A stretch of 64,000 bases of DNA from Acidobacteriaceae bacterium (GTDB lineage Bacteria; Acidobacteriota; Terriglobia; Terriglobales; Acidobacteriaceae), in assembly GCA_035944135.1 (NCBI GenBank), contig DASZBM010000002.1, forward strand, positions 682,001-746,000, in the 5' to 3' direction. Position 1 is the first letter of the stretch, and each line of letters begins with the position of its first letter. The notes below the pieces were generated by a model. That model saw only the letters and a list, made by a program, of their open reading frames with translations. It made no database searches and was not told the DNA's origin. Both the position numbers and the translations under genes were made by a program. Shown here piece by piece: positions 51,008-58,307 of this stretch.

Positions 51008-52855
51008 TCAACAGCATCTCTCGAGCGCAAGAATCTCGAGCTCCCACCCACCGAAATCTGGGTGCCAGTTGCGGCGCAGGTGATAGGCGACATCGAAGAA
51101 CTCACCGGGCAACCAGTTCTGCTGTCGAAACCGCTCGGCCCAGGGCGTCCGGCGTCCCCAGGCGACCCCGCTGAACCGGCCGCCGCCATCCTCGTCTTCG
51201 AGCGAGACGCGAAGGTGGCGCTCGGCCAGGATGCGTGGCGGGTTCACAAGGCGGGTGCGGCGAGTGGCGAAGATCGGATCTGGGTTGCCAAGACCAAAGG
51301 GTTCGAGCCGTTCGAGTGTGCCGAGAAGTTCAGGGGTGATCTCCGCGAACCGGAGTTCCAGATCAAATCGCAGCTCTTCTGCGGCAGGCGTGAGCCCGAG
51401 CTGAGCGGCCGCAATGCGGTCCAGCGCTGCGCGCAACTGCGGCACGTTCGTGGAGGGCAGGGCGAAGCCGACCGCATGGGCATGGCCGCCGAACCGCGAG
51501 AAGAGACGGCTATCTCCTTGTTCATGGGCCGCGGTGATCGCGTCGAGCAGGTGAAAGCCTCGAACGGAACGGCCCGAGCCATGCGCCAGCGGAATTTCAG
51601 ATGGATCTGCGGTCTTTTCATGCGCGAGAACCAGCGCGGGTCTCCCGGTGCGCTCGACGACGCGTGAAGCAAGAATGCCGACGACGCCGCGGTGCCAACC
51701 GGCTGTCTGAGTTCCGTGGTCGTCAAGAACAAGGCATGCGGGAAGACCGTCGGGCGAAGTGAGCAGAGCCTCAATCTGTTGCTCAATCTCTCGCAGCGCA
51801 TTGGCTTCGGTGGCTCGGCGGTCATCGTTCAACCGATGCAGCTTTTCGGCGAGCAGGCGGGCAGCGACGGGATCCCGGGAGAGGAACAGCTCGACAACGT
51901 CGCTCGCCACCTCCATGCGGCCGGCGGCGTTCAGGCGCGGCGCAAGCCGGAAGCCAACGTCGGTCGCAGAGATCGGGCGCGAGATATCGATTCCGGCGAG
52001 TTCCATCAACGCCCGAAGGCCGGTCTGCGCCGGGCTGCGCAGTTCACGGAGACCAATGGAGGCAATGGTGCGGTTCTCGTCAGTCAGGGGAACGGAGTCC
52101 GCGATGGTGGCAACCGCGAGCAGCTTGAGAAAGGACGGCAGCGTTTTGGTGCGAAGGCGCTCACGCTCATCGTCATCGCGGGCTGCGCCTTCGAGCAGCG
52201 CCTGAGCAAGTTTGAAGGCGACCGCCGCTCCGCAAAGGTCCTTGCAGGGATATTGGCAGTCCGTTTGATTTGGGTTCAGAACGGCGAGTGCTCGCGGCGT
52301 CCCGTTCAGCTCATCGGGCAGATGATGGTCCGTCACGATCAGGTCCAGTCCGAGCCGGTCGGCCTCTTCCGCCGCGGCATGGGCGCGGATGCCGGTATCC
52401 ACCGACACAACCACCCGCACGCCTTCTGCGGCGGCGTCGGCGATGCGCGACTCGCGCATGCCGTAGCCCTCGCGGATTCGATGAGGAATGTGATACCGGA
52501 TGTCCGGGATGGCTCCGAGCGCGGCCGCCGCGCGCTCGCACGCCGTCTTCAGCAGCACCGTTGCGACGGTGCCGTCCACGTCGTAGTCACCGTAGATGAG
52601 GATCGGCTCATGTGCCAGCAGAGCCCGGCGGATGCGGTCGACGGCCTCACGCATACCGCGCATCGCGTAAGGGTCGTGCAGATGTGAAAGGGAAGGGCTG
52701 AGGAACTTTGTCGCGGAGTTCGCGTCCGCATAGCCGCGAGCGACCAACAGCCGGGCAATGGGTTCCGGCAGGCCCAGATCACGGGCGAGCTGTTCGGAGG
52801 CAGAGGACGGTGCAGCGGCTGCGGTCCAGCGGGCGGGATCAGTCGTCGTCGGCAT
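51008..52855 (-). CDS. recJ: single-stranded-DNA-specific exonuclease RecJ
   Basis: 615 residues, slightly longer than E. coli RecJ. The DHH motifs are YGDYDVDGT and TDHHLP, followed by the DHHA1 domain (GSGRSVRGFHLLDAI, FGGHAHAVGFALP) and a C-terminal OB-like domain (FEPFGLGNP-like segment LEPFGLGNPDPIF). It degrades single-stranded DNA 5' to 3' in recombination and repair. Its start lies inside the last 17 bases of the upstream gene. Confidence 0.94.
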   Translation of the reverse strand: MPTTTDPARWTAAAAPSSASEQLARDLGLPEPIARLLVARGYADANSATKFLSPSLSHLHDPYAMRGMREAVDRIRRALLAHEPILIYGDYDVDGTVATVLLKTACERAAAALGAIPDIRYHIPHRIREGYGMRESRIADAAAEGVRVVVSVDTGIRAHAAAEEADRLGLDLIVTDHHLPDELNGTPRALAVLNPNQTDCQYPCKDLCGAAVAFKLAQALLEGAARDDDERERLRTKTLPSFLKLLAVATIADSVPLTDENRTIASIGLRELRSPAQTGLRALMELAGIDISRPISATDVGFRLAPRLNAAGRMEVASDVVELFLSRDPVAARLLAEKLHRLNDDRRATEANALREIEQQIEALLTSPDGLPACLVLDDHGTQTAGWHRGVVGILASRVVERTGRPALVLAHEKTADPSEIPLAHGSGRSVRGFHLLDAITAAHEQGDSRLFSRFGGHAHAVGFALPSTNVPQLRAALDRIAAAQLGLTPAAEELRFDLELRFAEITPELLGTLERLEPFGLGNPDPIFATRRTRLVNPPRILAERHLRVSLEDEDGGGRFSGVAWGRRTPWAERFRQQNWLPGEFFDVAYHLRRNWHPDFGGWELEILALERCC

Positions 52856-53300
52856 CGTCGACGATGATATGACCCAGCTCTGTGAGTGTCTCCATCAGGT
52901 TCTGGAAGGTGTCGTACCACTCGGTTGCGGTCTCGAAGAGGTACATGATGCCGCCGTAGGAGAACCCGAGTTGCAGGTAGCCGGTCTTGCCGACGTGCTC
53001 CGTCAGCTCCTGTGCCTCGTGGAGCTCGGGCGCGTCATGGTCCGGATAATTGTGGCTGCGGACCTGCTCCATCAGCGTGGCCACGTCCTCGGGCTCGAGC
53101 ACAACCTCGCTCATGGTGATGAAGGGGGCGTTGGCCGCCTTGGCATGTTCGACGAAGTCCTTCCAGCCGTCGTCGCTATCGGCCTCAAAGATGACCGTGG
53201 GGACGTCCTCCGAGACGTACCCGCTCATGCGTCGCATGCCGTGGCCGGCGATGAACGCGATCATGTCATCTTTCACACTTGTCAGATCATCCAGAACCAT
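52839..53300 (-). CDS. conserved hypothetical acidic protein
   Basis: 153 residues from ATG 53300; a longer frame to 53366 gives an unlikely basic leader. Strongly acidic, ending DDADDD. Alpha/beta pattern with DVPTVIFEADSDDGWKDFVE, FSYGGIMYLFETATEWYDTF, here in parts: VPTVIFEADS and YLFETATEWYDTF. No signal or membrane segment. I recognise no family. Its last 17 bases overlap recJ, so the two are coupled. Confidence 0.75.
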   Translation of the reverse strand: MVLDDLTSVKDDMIAFIAGHGMRRMSGYVSEDVPTVIFEADSDDGWKDFVEHAKAANAPFITMSEVVLEPEDVATLMEQVRSHNYPDHDAPELHEAQELTEHVGKTGYLQLGFSYGGIMYLFETATEWYDTFQNLMETLTELGHIIVDDADDD

Positions 53301-53364
53301 AAGGATCCATTTTCGCAGATTGCGGGTTGTGGTGCCTGAGGGACGCGCCGCACATCCAATCCGC

Positions 53365-53718
53365 ATGTCGAACTACGAGCATCATGTATTTGTCTGCCTC
53401 AACGAGCGGGACGAGACCGCGGCAAGACCGAGCTGCGGCCACCGGCACGCGAACAAGATTCGCGATCTGATGAAGGATGCCGTGAAGGCATCGGGCCTGA
53501 AGGGTAAAGTGCGCGTCAACCAGGCTGGATGCCTGGATCAATGCGAGCACGGCCCGGTAATGGTCGTCTATCCGGAGGCCGTCTGGTACGGCTTTGTACA
53601 TCCGAAAGACGTCGAGGAGATCGTTGACGAGCACTTGAAACACGGCCGGCCGGTGGAGCGCTTGCGGCTAACGCAAGGCTGCATCAACACAAAAGAGTGT
53701 CCACACCGCAAGGGCTGA
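53365..53718 (+). CDS. thioredoxin-like [2Fe-2S] ferredoxin
   Basis: 117 residues. Thioredoxin-fold ferredoxin with cysteines in VCLN, SCGHR and GCLDQCEHGP, the usual CLN...C...CLxxCxxGP layout. HPKDVEEIVDEHL near the C-terminus is typical. The tail has two more cysteines (GCINTKEC), which could be structural. It would carry electrons in the cytoplasm; the partner enzyme is not apparent. Divergent from the hypothetical gene before recJ. Confidence 0.9.
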   Translation: MSNYEHHVFVCLNERDETAARPSCGHRHANKIRDLMKDAVKASGLKGKVRVNQAGCLDQCEHGPVMVVYPEAVWYGFVHPKDVEEIVDEHLKHGRPVERLRLTQGCINTKECPHRKG

Positions 53719-53753
53719 GGCTCCGGAGATGACGTGCTAACCTATGGCTGCCC

Positions 53754-54032
53754 ATGATTTTCTCGAAGGACTACATTGGCTATCTTGCGCGGCAGACGAC
53801 CAAGCATCTGGTCGCGGCCAAGATGATCAAAACTGACAAACCAGATCTGGCAAACGAGCGCGTTACCGCTGCGCTCATCGACGAGCTCGGCCTCGAAGAC
53901 CGGATTAACGAAGAGGTTCGCGTGATCCTGGAGGCCTTCCAGGACGACATGCTAAAGAGCGGCGCCAGCTACCCTGAGATGTTCAAAAAGGTGAAGATGG
54001 AGCTCGCGCGCAAGTACAAGGCGGTGCTATGA
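53754..54032 (+). CDS. DUF507 family protein, first copy
   Basis: 92 residues, helical, rich in Lys/Glu: SKDYIGYLARQTTKHL, AALIDELGLEDRINEEVRVI. DUF507 proteins occur often as neighbours in pairs, in Acidobacteria, Deltaproteobacteria and Aquificae, with no known function. Its stop overlaps the ATG of the next DUF507 gene (ATGA). Confidence 0.85.
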   Translation: MIFSKDYIGYLARQTTKHLVAAKMIKTDKPDLANERVTAALIDELGLEDRINEEVRVILEAFQDDMLKSGASYPEMFKKVKMELARKYKAVL

Positions 54033-54304
54033 GGATCAGCCGAGACAAGCTGAACAAGCTGGCCCACACCATCGCCGACACGTTGGCCGAGATCGACGAA
54101 GTCGAGTTCATGGAGGACCGCAATACGATCCGCCAGGAGGCTCGCAAGGCGTTGGAGACGCTGCTGACCCAGGAAACGAAGATCGACGCAGCGGCACGGC
54201 AGAAGATCGCCTCGCAGCGGCGCATCATCCCCGAGGGCTCGCAGGAGTGGGACATTCTCTATCGCAAGTACTACAACGACGAGGTCAAGAAGCTCGGGTT
54301 GTAG
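54029..54304 (+). CDS. DUF507 family protein, second copy
   Basis: 91 residues, helical: SRDKLNKLAHTIADTLAEID, REARKALETLLTQETK, ending WDILYRKYYNDEVKKLGL. Same family as the preceding gene and overlapping it by four bases, so the two are probably made together and may form a complex. Function is unknown. Confidence 0.85.
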   Translation: MRISRDKLNKLAHTIADTLAEIDEVEFMEDRNTIRQEARKALETLLTQETKIDAAARQKIASQRRIIPEGSQEWDILYRKYYNDEVKKLGL

Positions 54305-54343
54305 CGCCCCGGAGCAATTGGCCGGCCGGACCGCTAATAGTGC

Positions 54344-54349
54344 TATAAT
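54344..54349 (+). promoter_or_regulatory. -10 element of the tRNA-Glu promoter
   Basis: A perfect TATAAT lies 35 bases before the tRNA. No good -35 is seen at the usual spacing (only TTGGCC at about 20 bases). Confidence 0.5.
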
Positions 54350-54383
54350 GACTTCATCGCAACAGAGCGATTCTCTCTGTCGT

Positions 54384-54460
54384 GGCGATATGGTGTAACT
54401 GGTTAACACGTCGCCCTCTCAAGGCGAAGAGTTCGGGTTCGAGCCCCGATATCGCTACCA
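54384..54460 (+). tRNA. tRNA-Glu, anticodon CTC
   Basis: Cloverleaf read by eye: acceptor GGCGATA with TATCGCT (first pair G-T), D stem GTGT/ACAC, anticodon stem TCGCC/GGCGA with loop CTCTCAA (anticodon CTC, reads GAG), T arm TCGGG-TTCGAGC-CCCGA, and encoded ACCA at the end. No integrase or att duplication is visible downstream. Confidence 0.95.
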
Positions 54461-54613
54461 AAAACCTTCAAAATAGAGACGAACTCAGAACCATGGATGA
54501 GGCTCCATTTAGTGAGCTTCGTTTGGTGGCCGTTTGGTGGCTCTTGAACTTCGGCAAAGCCTGCGGCCAAGTTTGTGAAGCTCGCCCGGGATGAGGCCTT
54601 CAACTGGGTACGC
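54461..54613. other. gap after the tRNA without a gene
   Basis: 153 nt between tRNA-Glu and the stop of the DHA2 transporter. It contains TTTGGTGGCCGTTTGGTGGC, a short tandem echo. I see no gene and no clear attachment site. Confidence 0.4.
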
Positions 54614-56137
54614 TCACGGACGTTCATCGCGAACCGTAGCAATGGCGGTGAAACCTGCGGCTGCGGCTGAACCCGCTGCGAGCAAAACGATCAGACGAAA
54701 TGCGCCAACGAACGCTTCATCAATCGCATATTTCGCGTGAACATCTGTGGTCTGAATAGCTCCCAGGCGACGTCGCTGTCCTTCCACCTGTGAAACGGTC
54801 TGCGATGGGAGGTGCAACACAACCAGATCATTTTTCAGCACAGCGCCAAATCTTGCGAAGAATAGTGGTGCGGTCAACGCAAGCGCAAGCAAAGCGGCCG
54901 TTTGGCTTACAGCATTATTAATTCCTGAAGCAGTGCCAGACAGGTTCTCGTCAACGGAGCTCATGACGACGGTCGTCAGAGGCGCCACACTGATCGTCAT
55001 TCCGAGTCCTAGAACAATAGCCGCGGGGAAGTAGGTTGCCCAGTAGGTACCTCCGACTCCCGGGAACGCGAGGAGAACATAGCCAAACACGGCGATAAAG
55101 GGTCCGACGACTAGTGGGAGGCGAGTTCCCCATTGTGCAACCAGTCCACCAGCCCAGCGAGAGAGAAGAAACATCACCAGAATCAGAGGCAACATCGCTG
55201 CTCCCGCCTCTGTGGGTGTGTATGACTGCGCCTGAATGAGATTCAAAGGCAGGTAGAACAGGGCCGCAGAAAGCGCTCCATAAAGGAAGAAAGTCAGAAG
55301 ATTTGCACCCGCAAAGGTCCTGCTCAAGAAAAGTTTCGGATTTATCAAGGGCGATCGAGCATAACGCTCGTTGACAAGAAACAGTGCGGAAAGGACCAAA
55401 CCGACTGCGCCAGCGAGGCGTGAAACAACGTGCCCGTTCGACCATTCCAGCAAGCTATATGTAATGCAACCGAGTCCCGTTGTTACCAGGAATGCGCCTC
55501 TGACGTCGAGTGGATTGCTGCTGCGCTGTTCACGCTTGGGAATTTTCACCTTCGTTGTCCAGACCGCTGCAATCGCGATCGGGATATTCACGAAGAAGGC
55601 CCAGCGCCACGACGCGTGCTGCACTACCCATCCTCCGATCACAGGACCGAGCGCGGTCATGATGGCCGCGAAGCCCGACCATGTTCCGATTGCCCGGCCG
55701 CGCTCTGCACCCACAAACTCGCTGCTCAGCAACGCGAGACTATTTGGCACCAGGAGAGCTCCGCCCACACCTTGCAGGCAGCGCGCGAAAAGAAGCTGCC
55801 CGATTCCATGAGCCAAACCGCATCCCAACGAAGCAATCGCGAACAGAACAATCCCGCACAGAAATATCTTTCGTAATCCGAACTGGTCGCCTAATGATCC
55901 TCCTATCAGCAGCAGGGAGGCGAGGAACAGTGCGTACCCTTCGACGACCCATTGCACCTCTGTTCCCGTCGCACCGAATGAGTTCTGCATGCTGGGAAGT
56001 GCTACATTCACCACCGTCCCATCGATGTAGTCCATGCTCGAGCCGAGAACCGTTGCTGCAAGGAGCCAACGGGCGTTCGCAGGTGCGACCGCCGCAGGCA
56101 CTTTCGTTTCAACACACGGCATGGGGCCACAGTTCAT
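54614..56137 (-). CDS. DHA2 family MFS drug/proton antiporter (EmrB/QacA-like)
   Basis: 507 residues with about 14 membrane helices. Motifs: SSMDYIDGTVVNVALP in helix 1, GDQFGLRK in the first loop, GRAIGTWSG and the motif C-like GPVIGGWVVQHASWRW in helix 5. These place it in the 14-helix DHA2 group, which exports drugs or other hydrophobic compounds. It lies downstream of the cNMP/thioredoxin-reductase-like gene (164-nt gap) on the same strand. Base composition here is less G-biased on the plus strand than in the preceding 30 kb. Confidence 0.9.
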   Translation of the reverse strand: MNCGPMPCVETKVPAAVAPANARWLLAATVLGSSMDYIDGTVVNVALPSMQNSFGATGTEVQWVVEGYALFLASLLLIGGSLGDQFGLRKIFLCGIVLFAIASLGCGLAHGIGQLLFARCLQGVGGALLVPNSLALLSSEFVGAERGRAIGTWSGFAAIMTALGPVIGGWVVQHASWRWAFFVNIPIAIAAVWTTKVKIPKREQRSSNPLDVRGAFLVTTGLGCITYSLLEWSNGHVVSRLAGAVGLVLSALFLVNERYARSPLINPKLFLSRTFAGANLLTFFLYGALSAALFYLPLNLIQAQSYTPTEAGAAMLPLILVMFLLSRWAGGLVAQWGTRLPLVVGPFIAVFGYVLLAFPGVGGTYWATYFPAAIVLGLGMTISVAPLTTVVMSSVDENLSGTASGINNAVSQTAALLALALTAPLFFARFGAVLKNDLVVLHLPSQTVSQVEGQRRRLGAIQTTDVHAKYAIDEAFVGAFRLIVLLAAGSAAAAGFTAIATVRDERP

Positions 56138-56301
56138 AGTGTTCAGCCGAGCATGAGTAAACGGTAGAAGCGCCTTGTATGTAAAGAGCGCGGCAAGAGC
56201 GGCTAGATCGCAACCAGGAATTTGTCCGGTGAAGAGGTTTGCTTCTCCTGGGTAAAGTCCTGCGTCTGGCAGAAATTCCTTGTCGGAATATTCCGAATCG
56301 C

Positions 56302-58044
56302 TTATTGATGAACCGGCTGGAGTGACGCTGCAGCGCTCGCCGATCGCAGTGCGGCCAGCGCGGAATGGGGCTCGACGGCGAAGCTATTACGATGGTCCGC
56401 GAGATAGCGGTGAACGTCCGAGATGACCACCGAACCTTCGCCGACCGCTGACGCGACACGCTTCACCGAGTTGGATCGCACATCGCCGACCGCAAATATG
56501 CCAGGCACACTGGTTGCATAGGGAGTCATCTCGAAACCGTCCGTGCCTCCAGTAAGGATGAATCCTTTTTTGTCGAGCTTTACTGTGCCAAAGAGCCACC
56601 CGGAGTTCGGCTCGGCGCCGATCATCACGAAAACGCTTCCAATGGGCTTTACCGTCAAATCATCCGATTTGCGATTGATCCAAGTGACGTCTTCGAGCGA
56701 AGACCCGCCTTCGAGCTTCACGATCTCAGAGTCTGTATGGAGCGTAATGCGAGATGAGCTTTCGATGCGAGAGATGAGGTATTGCGACATCGTGCTTGCG
56801 AGAGATTTACCGCGAACAATGTGATGCACATGACTCGCGATGCCGGATAAAAACACCGCAGCCTGCCCTGCGGAGTTTCCACCTCCCACTACGATCACTT
56901 CGCTGTCGCGGCAGAGCAGCGACTCCATCGCTGTCGCGGCATAGTAGATCCCATGGTTCTCAAAATGGCTGTAGTTCTCCACCGATAGCTTGCGATACTG
57001 TGCTCCGGAGGCGATGACCACAGACCGTGAGCATACCGACATGCCGCCTGCAAGGGTCAGTTTGTGGATGCCACCAATCTGTTCCGCCGTCACCACCTCT
57101 CTGGAGATGGCGAACCTCACGCCGAACTTCAACGCCTGCAGCTGAGCGCGGCTCGCCAGCCGATTGCCGGAGATGCCGGTAGGGAAGCCGAGGTAGTTTT
57201 CGATCTTCGAACTCGTACCGGCCTGACCACCGGGAGCAGTGCCTTCGATCACAAGCGTGCAGAGTCCCTCCGATGCAGCATAAACAGCGGCCGCCAGGCC
57301 CGCAGGTCCAGCCCCGACGACAACCACGTCGTAGATCAACTCTGGGTCAGGAAGCTCCGTGATGCCCAGTTCGTCGGCAAGCTCCGCGATCGTTGGGCGA
57401 TACAGGGTGCGGCCATCAGAAAGCACAACGGCCGGGATGGAAGGTTCAACGTCGGCCAGGCCATTGTCCGGCACAGGAGCCTGTTGCACCGGTACTTCAA
57501 CTATCCTGTGCGGATAGTTGTTGCGGATGAGGAAACGCTGGAGTTGAGTCATCTCCGCATCACCAGCTTGACCCATCAGCACAACGCCACCCGCCTCTTC
57601 GCCGAGCAGGCCAATACGGCGCCAGATCGTAGCTTGCGTAATGAGGTTTGCGATATCACCTTCTGCACGCATCAGCCGCCGCAACTCGTTGCGGGGTATG
57701 CGGAGAATCCGGCTTTCAGTGACGGTTTGCGCTTCGACCAGCGACCCCTGTGAGTTCAGAAGATTCAACTCGCCGGAGAACTCAAATCGGCGATGATGAG
57801 CGATAACTTTCGTTTCGCCATTATCAGCGGGCAGGTAAATACTGACTTCGCCGTCGAGCACGACGAACATATCCACCTGGCGCTCGCCGCGAGTAAATAA
57901 ATGTTGGTTCGCCGGGATGATTTCCTCTCGACCATAAGGACGAATGCGTTCAACCATCTCCTCCGTAAGTTGAGGAAAGGCGAGTTCCGGCCGAAAATCC
58001 GGAACGTTCCATGCGCTGGTGTGGCTGTTTCCTTCTTCGGGCAT
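56302..58044 (-). CDS. cNMP-binding / thioredoxin-fold / thioredoxin-reductase-like FAD fusion protein
   Basis: 580 residues from ATG 58044 (weak GAGGA upstream; ATGs at 58080 and 58077 are alternatives). Residues 25-130: cyclic-nucleotide-binding fold (LFTRGERQVDMFVVLDGEVS). Residues 150-225: thioredoxin/glutaredoxin-like (VVLMGQAGDAEM, VPAVVLSDGRTLYRP in parts). Residues 237-560: FAD/NAD(P) oxidoreductase of the thioredoxin reductase family, GAGPAG at 244-249, GGGNSA at 387-392, GDVRSNSVKR near the end. Where thioredoxin reductases have CATC, this protein has AATA (about 369-372), so the usual redox disulfide is absent. The electron acceptor must differ. The partner could be the adjoining transporter operon, but that is speculation. 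Confidence 0.88.
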   Translation of the reverse strand: MPEEGNSHTSAWNVPDFRPELAFPQLTEEMVERIRPYGREEIIPANQHLFTRGERQVDMFVVLDGEVSIYLPADNGETKVIAHHRRFEFSGELNLLNSQGSLVEAQTVTESRILRIPRNELRRLMRAEGDIANLITQATIWRRIGLLGEEAGGVVLMGQAGDAEMTQLQRFLIRNNYPHRIVEVPVQQAPVPDNGLADVEPSIPAVVLSDGRTLYRPTIAELADELGITELPDPELIYDVVVVGAGPAGLAAAVYAASEGLCTLVIEGTAPGGQAGTSSKIENYLGFPTGISGNRLASRAQLQALKFGVRFAISREVVTAEQIGGIHKLTLAGGMSVCSRSVVIASGAQYRKLSVENYSHFENHGIYYAATAMESLLCRDSEVIVVGGGNSAGQAAVFLSGIASHVHHIVRGKSLASTMSQYLISRIESSSRITLHTDSEIVKLEGGSSLEDVTWINRKSDDLTVKPIGSVFVMIGAEPNSGWLFGTVKLDKKGFILTGGTDGFEMTPYATSVPGIFAVGDVRSNSVKRVASAVGEGSVVISDVHRYLADHRNSFAVEPHSALAALRSASAAASLQPVHQ

Positions 58045-58248
58045 GAGTGGTCGGGTCCTCGCTGGATGCGGATCCATCATCTGCCACAGCGAGCACAACC
58101 GTCCAGATTGCAGGCCGAGTGAGATATTGAGTCGGCAGGCCAGATGTTGGCGAGGATTAGGAGGGTTTAGTTAAATGCAGAAGCACGAGCCGTTTCTGCG
58201 CACTTAGTGTCCCACTCTGGATAGGGGTTTGCACTGCCATGCCTGATA

Positions 58249-58282
58249 GAAAAACGCCCTCTCCGAGATATACGGAGAGGGC
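58249..58282 (-). terminator. rho-independent terminator of the second TonB receptor
   Basis: GCCCTCTCCG and CGGAGAGGGC form a perfect 10-bp stem with a 7-base loop. On the minus strand it is followed by GTTTTTC. It is 26 nt beyond the receptor stop. Confidence 0.88.
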
Positions 58283-58307
58283 TGCCGAACGATTCGCGAA
58301 TCGGTTG

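Noticed and set aside
54384-54613. Genomic-island insertion at tRNA-Glu
   Set aside because: No integrase, no direct repeat of the tRNA 3' end and no mobile genes seen on the right side.
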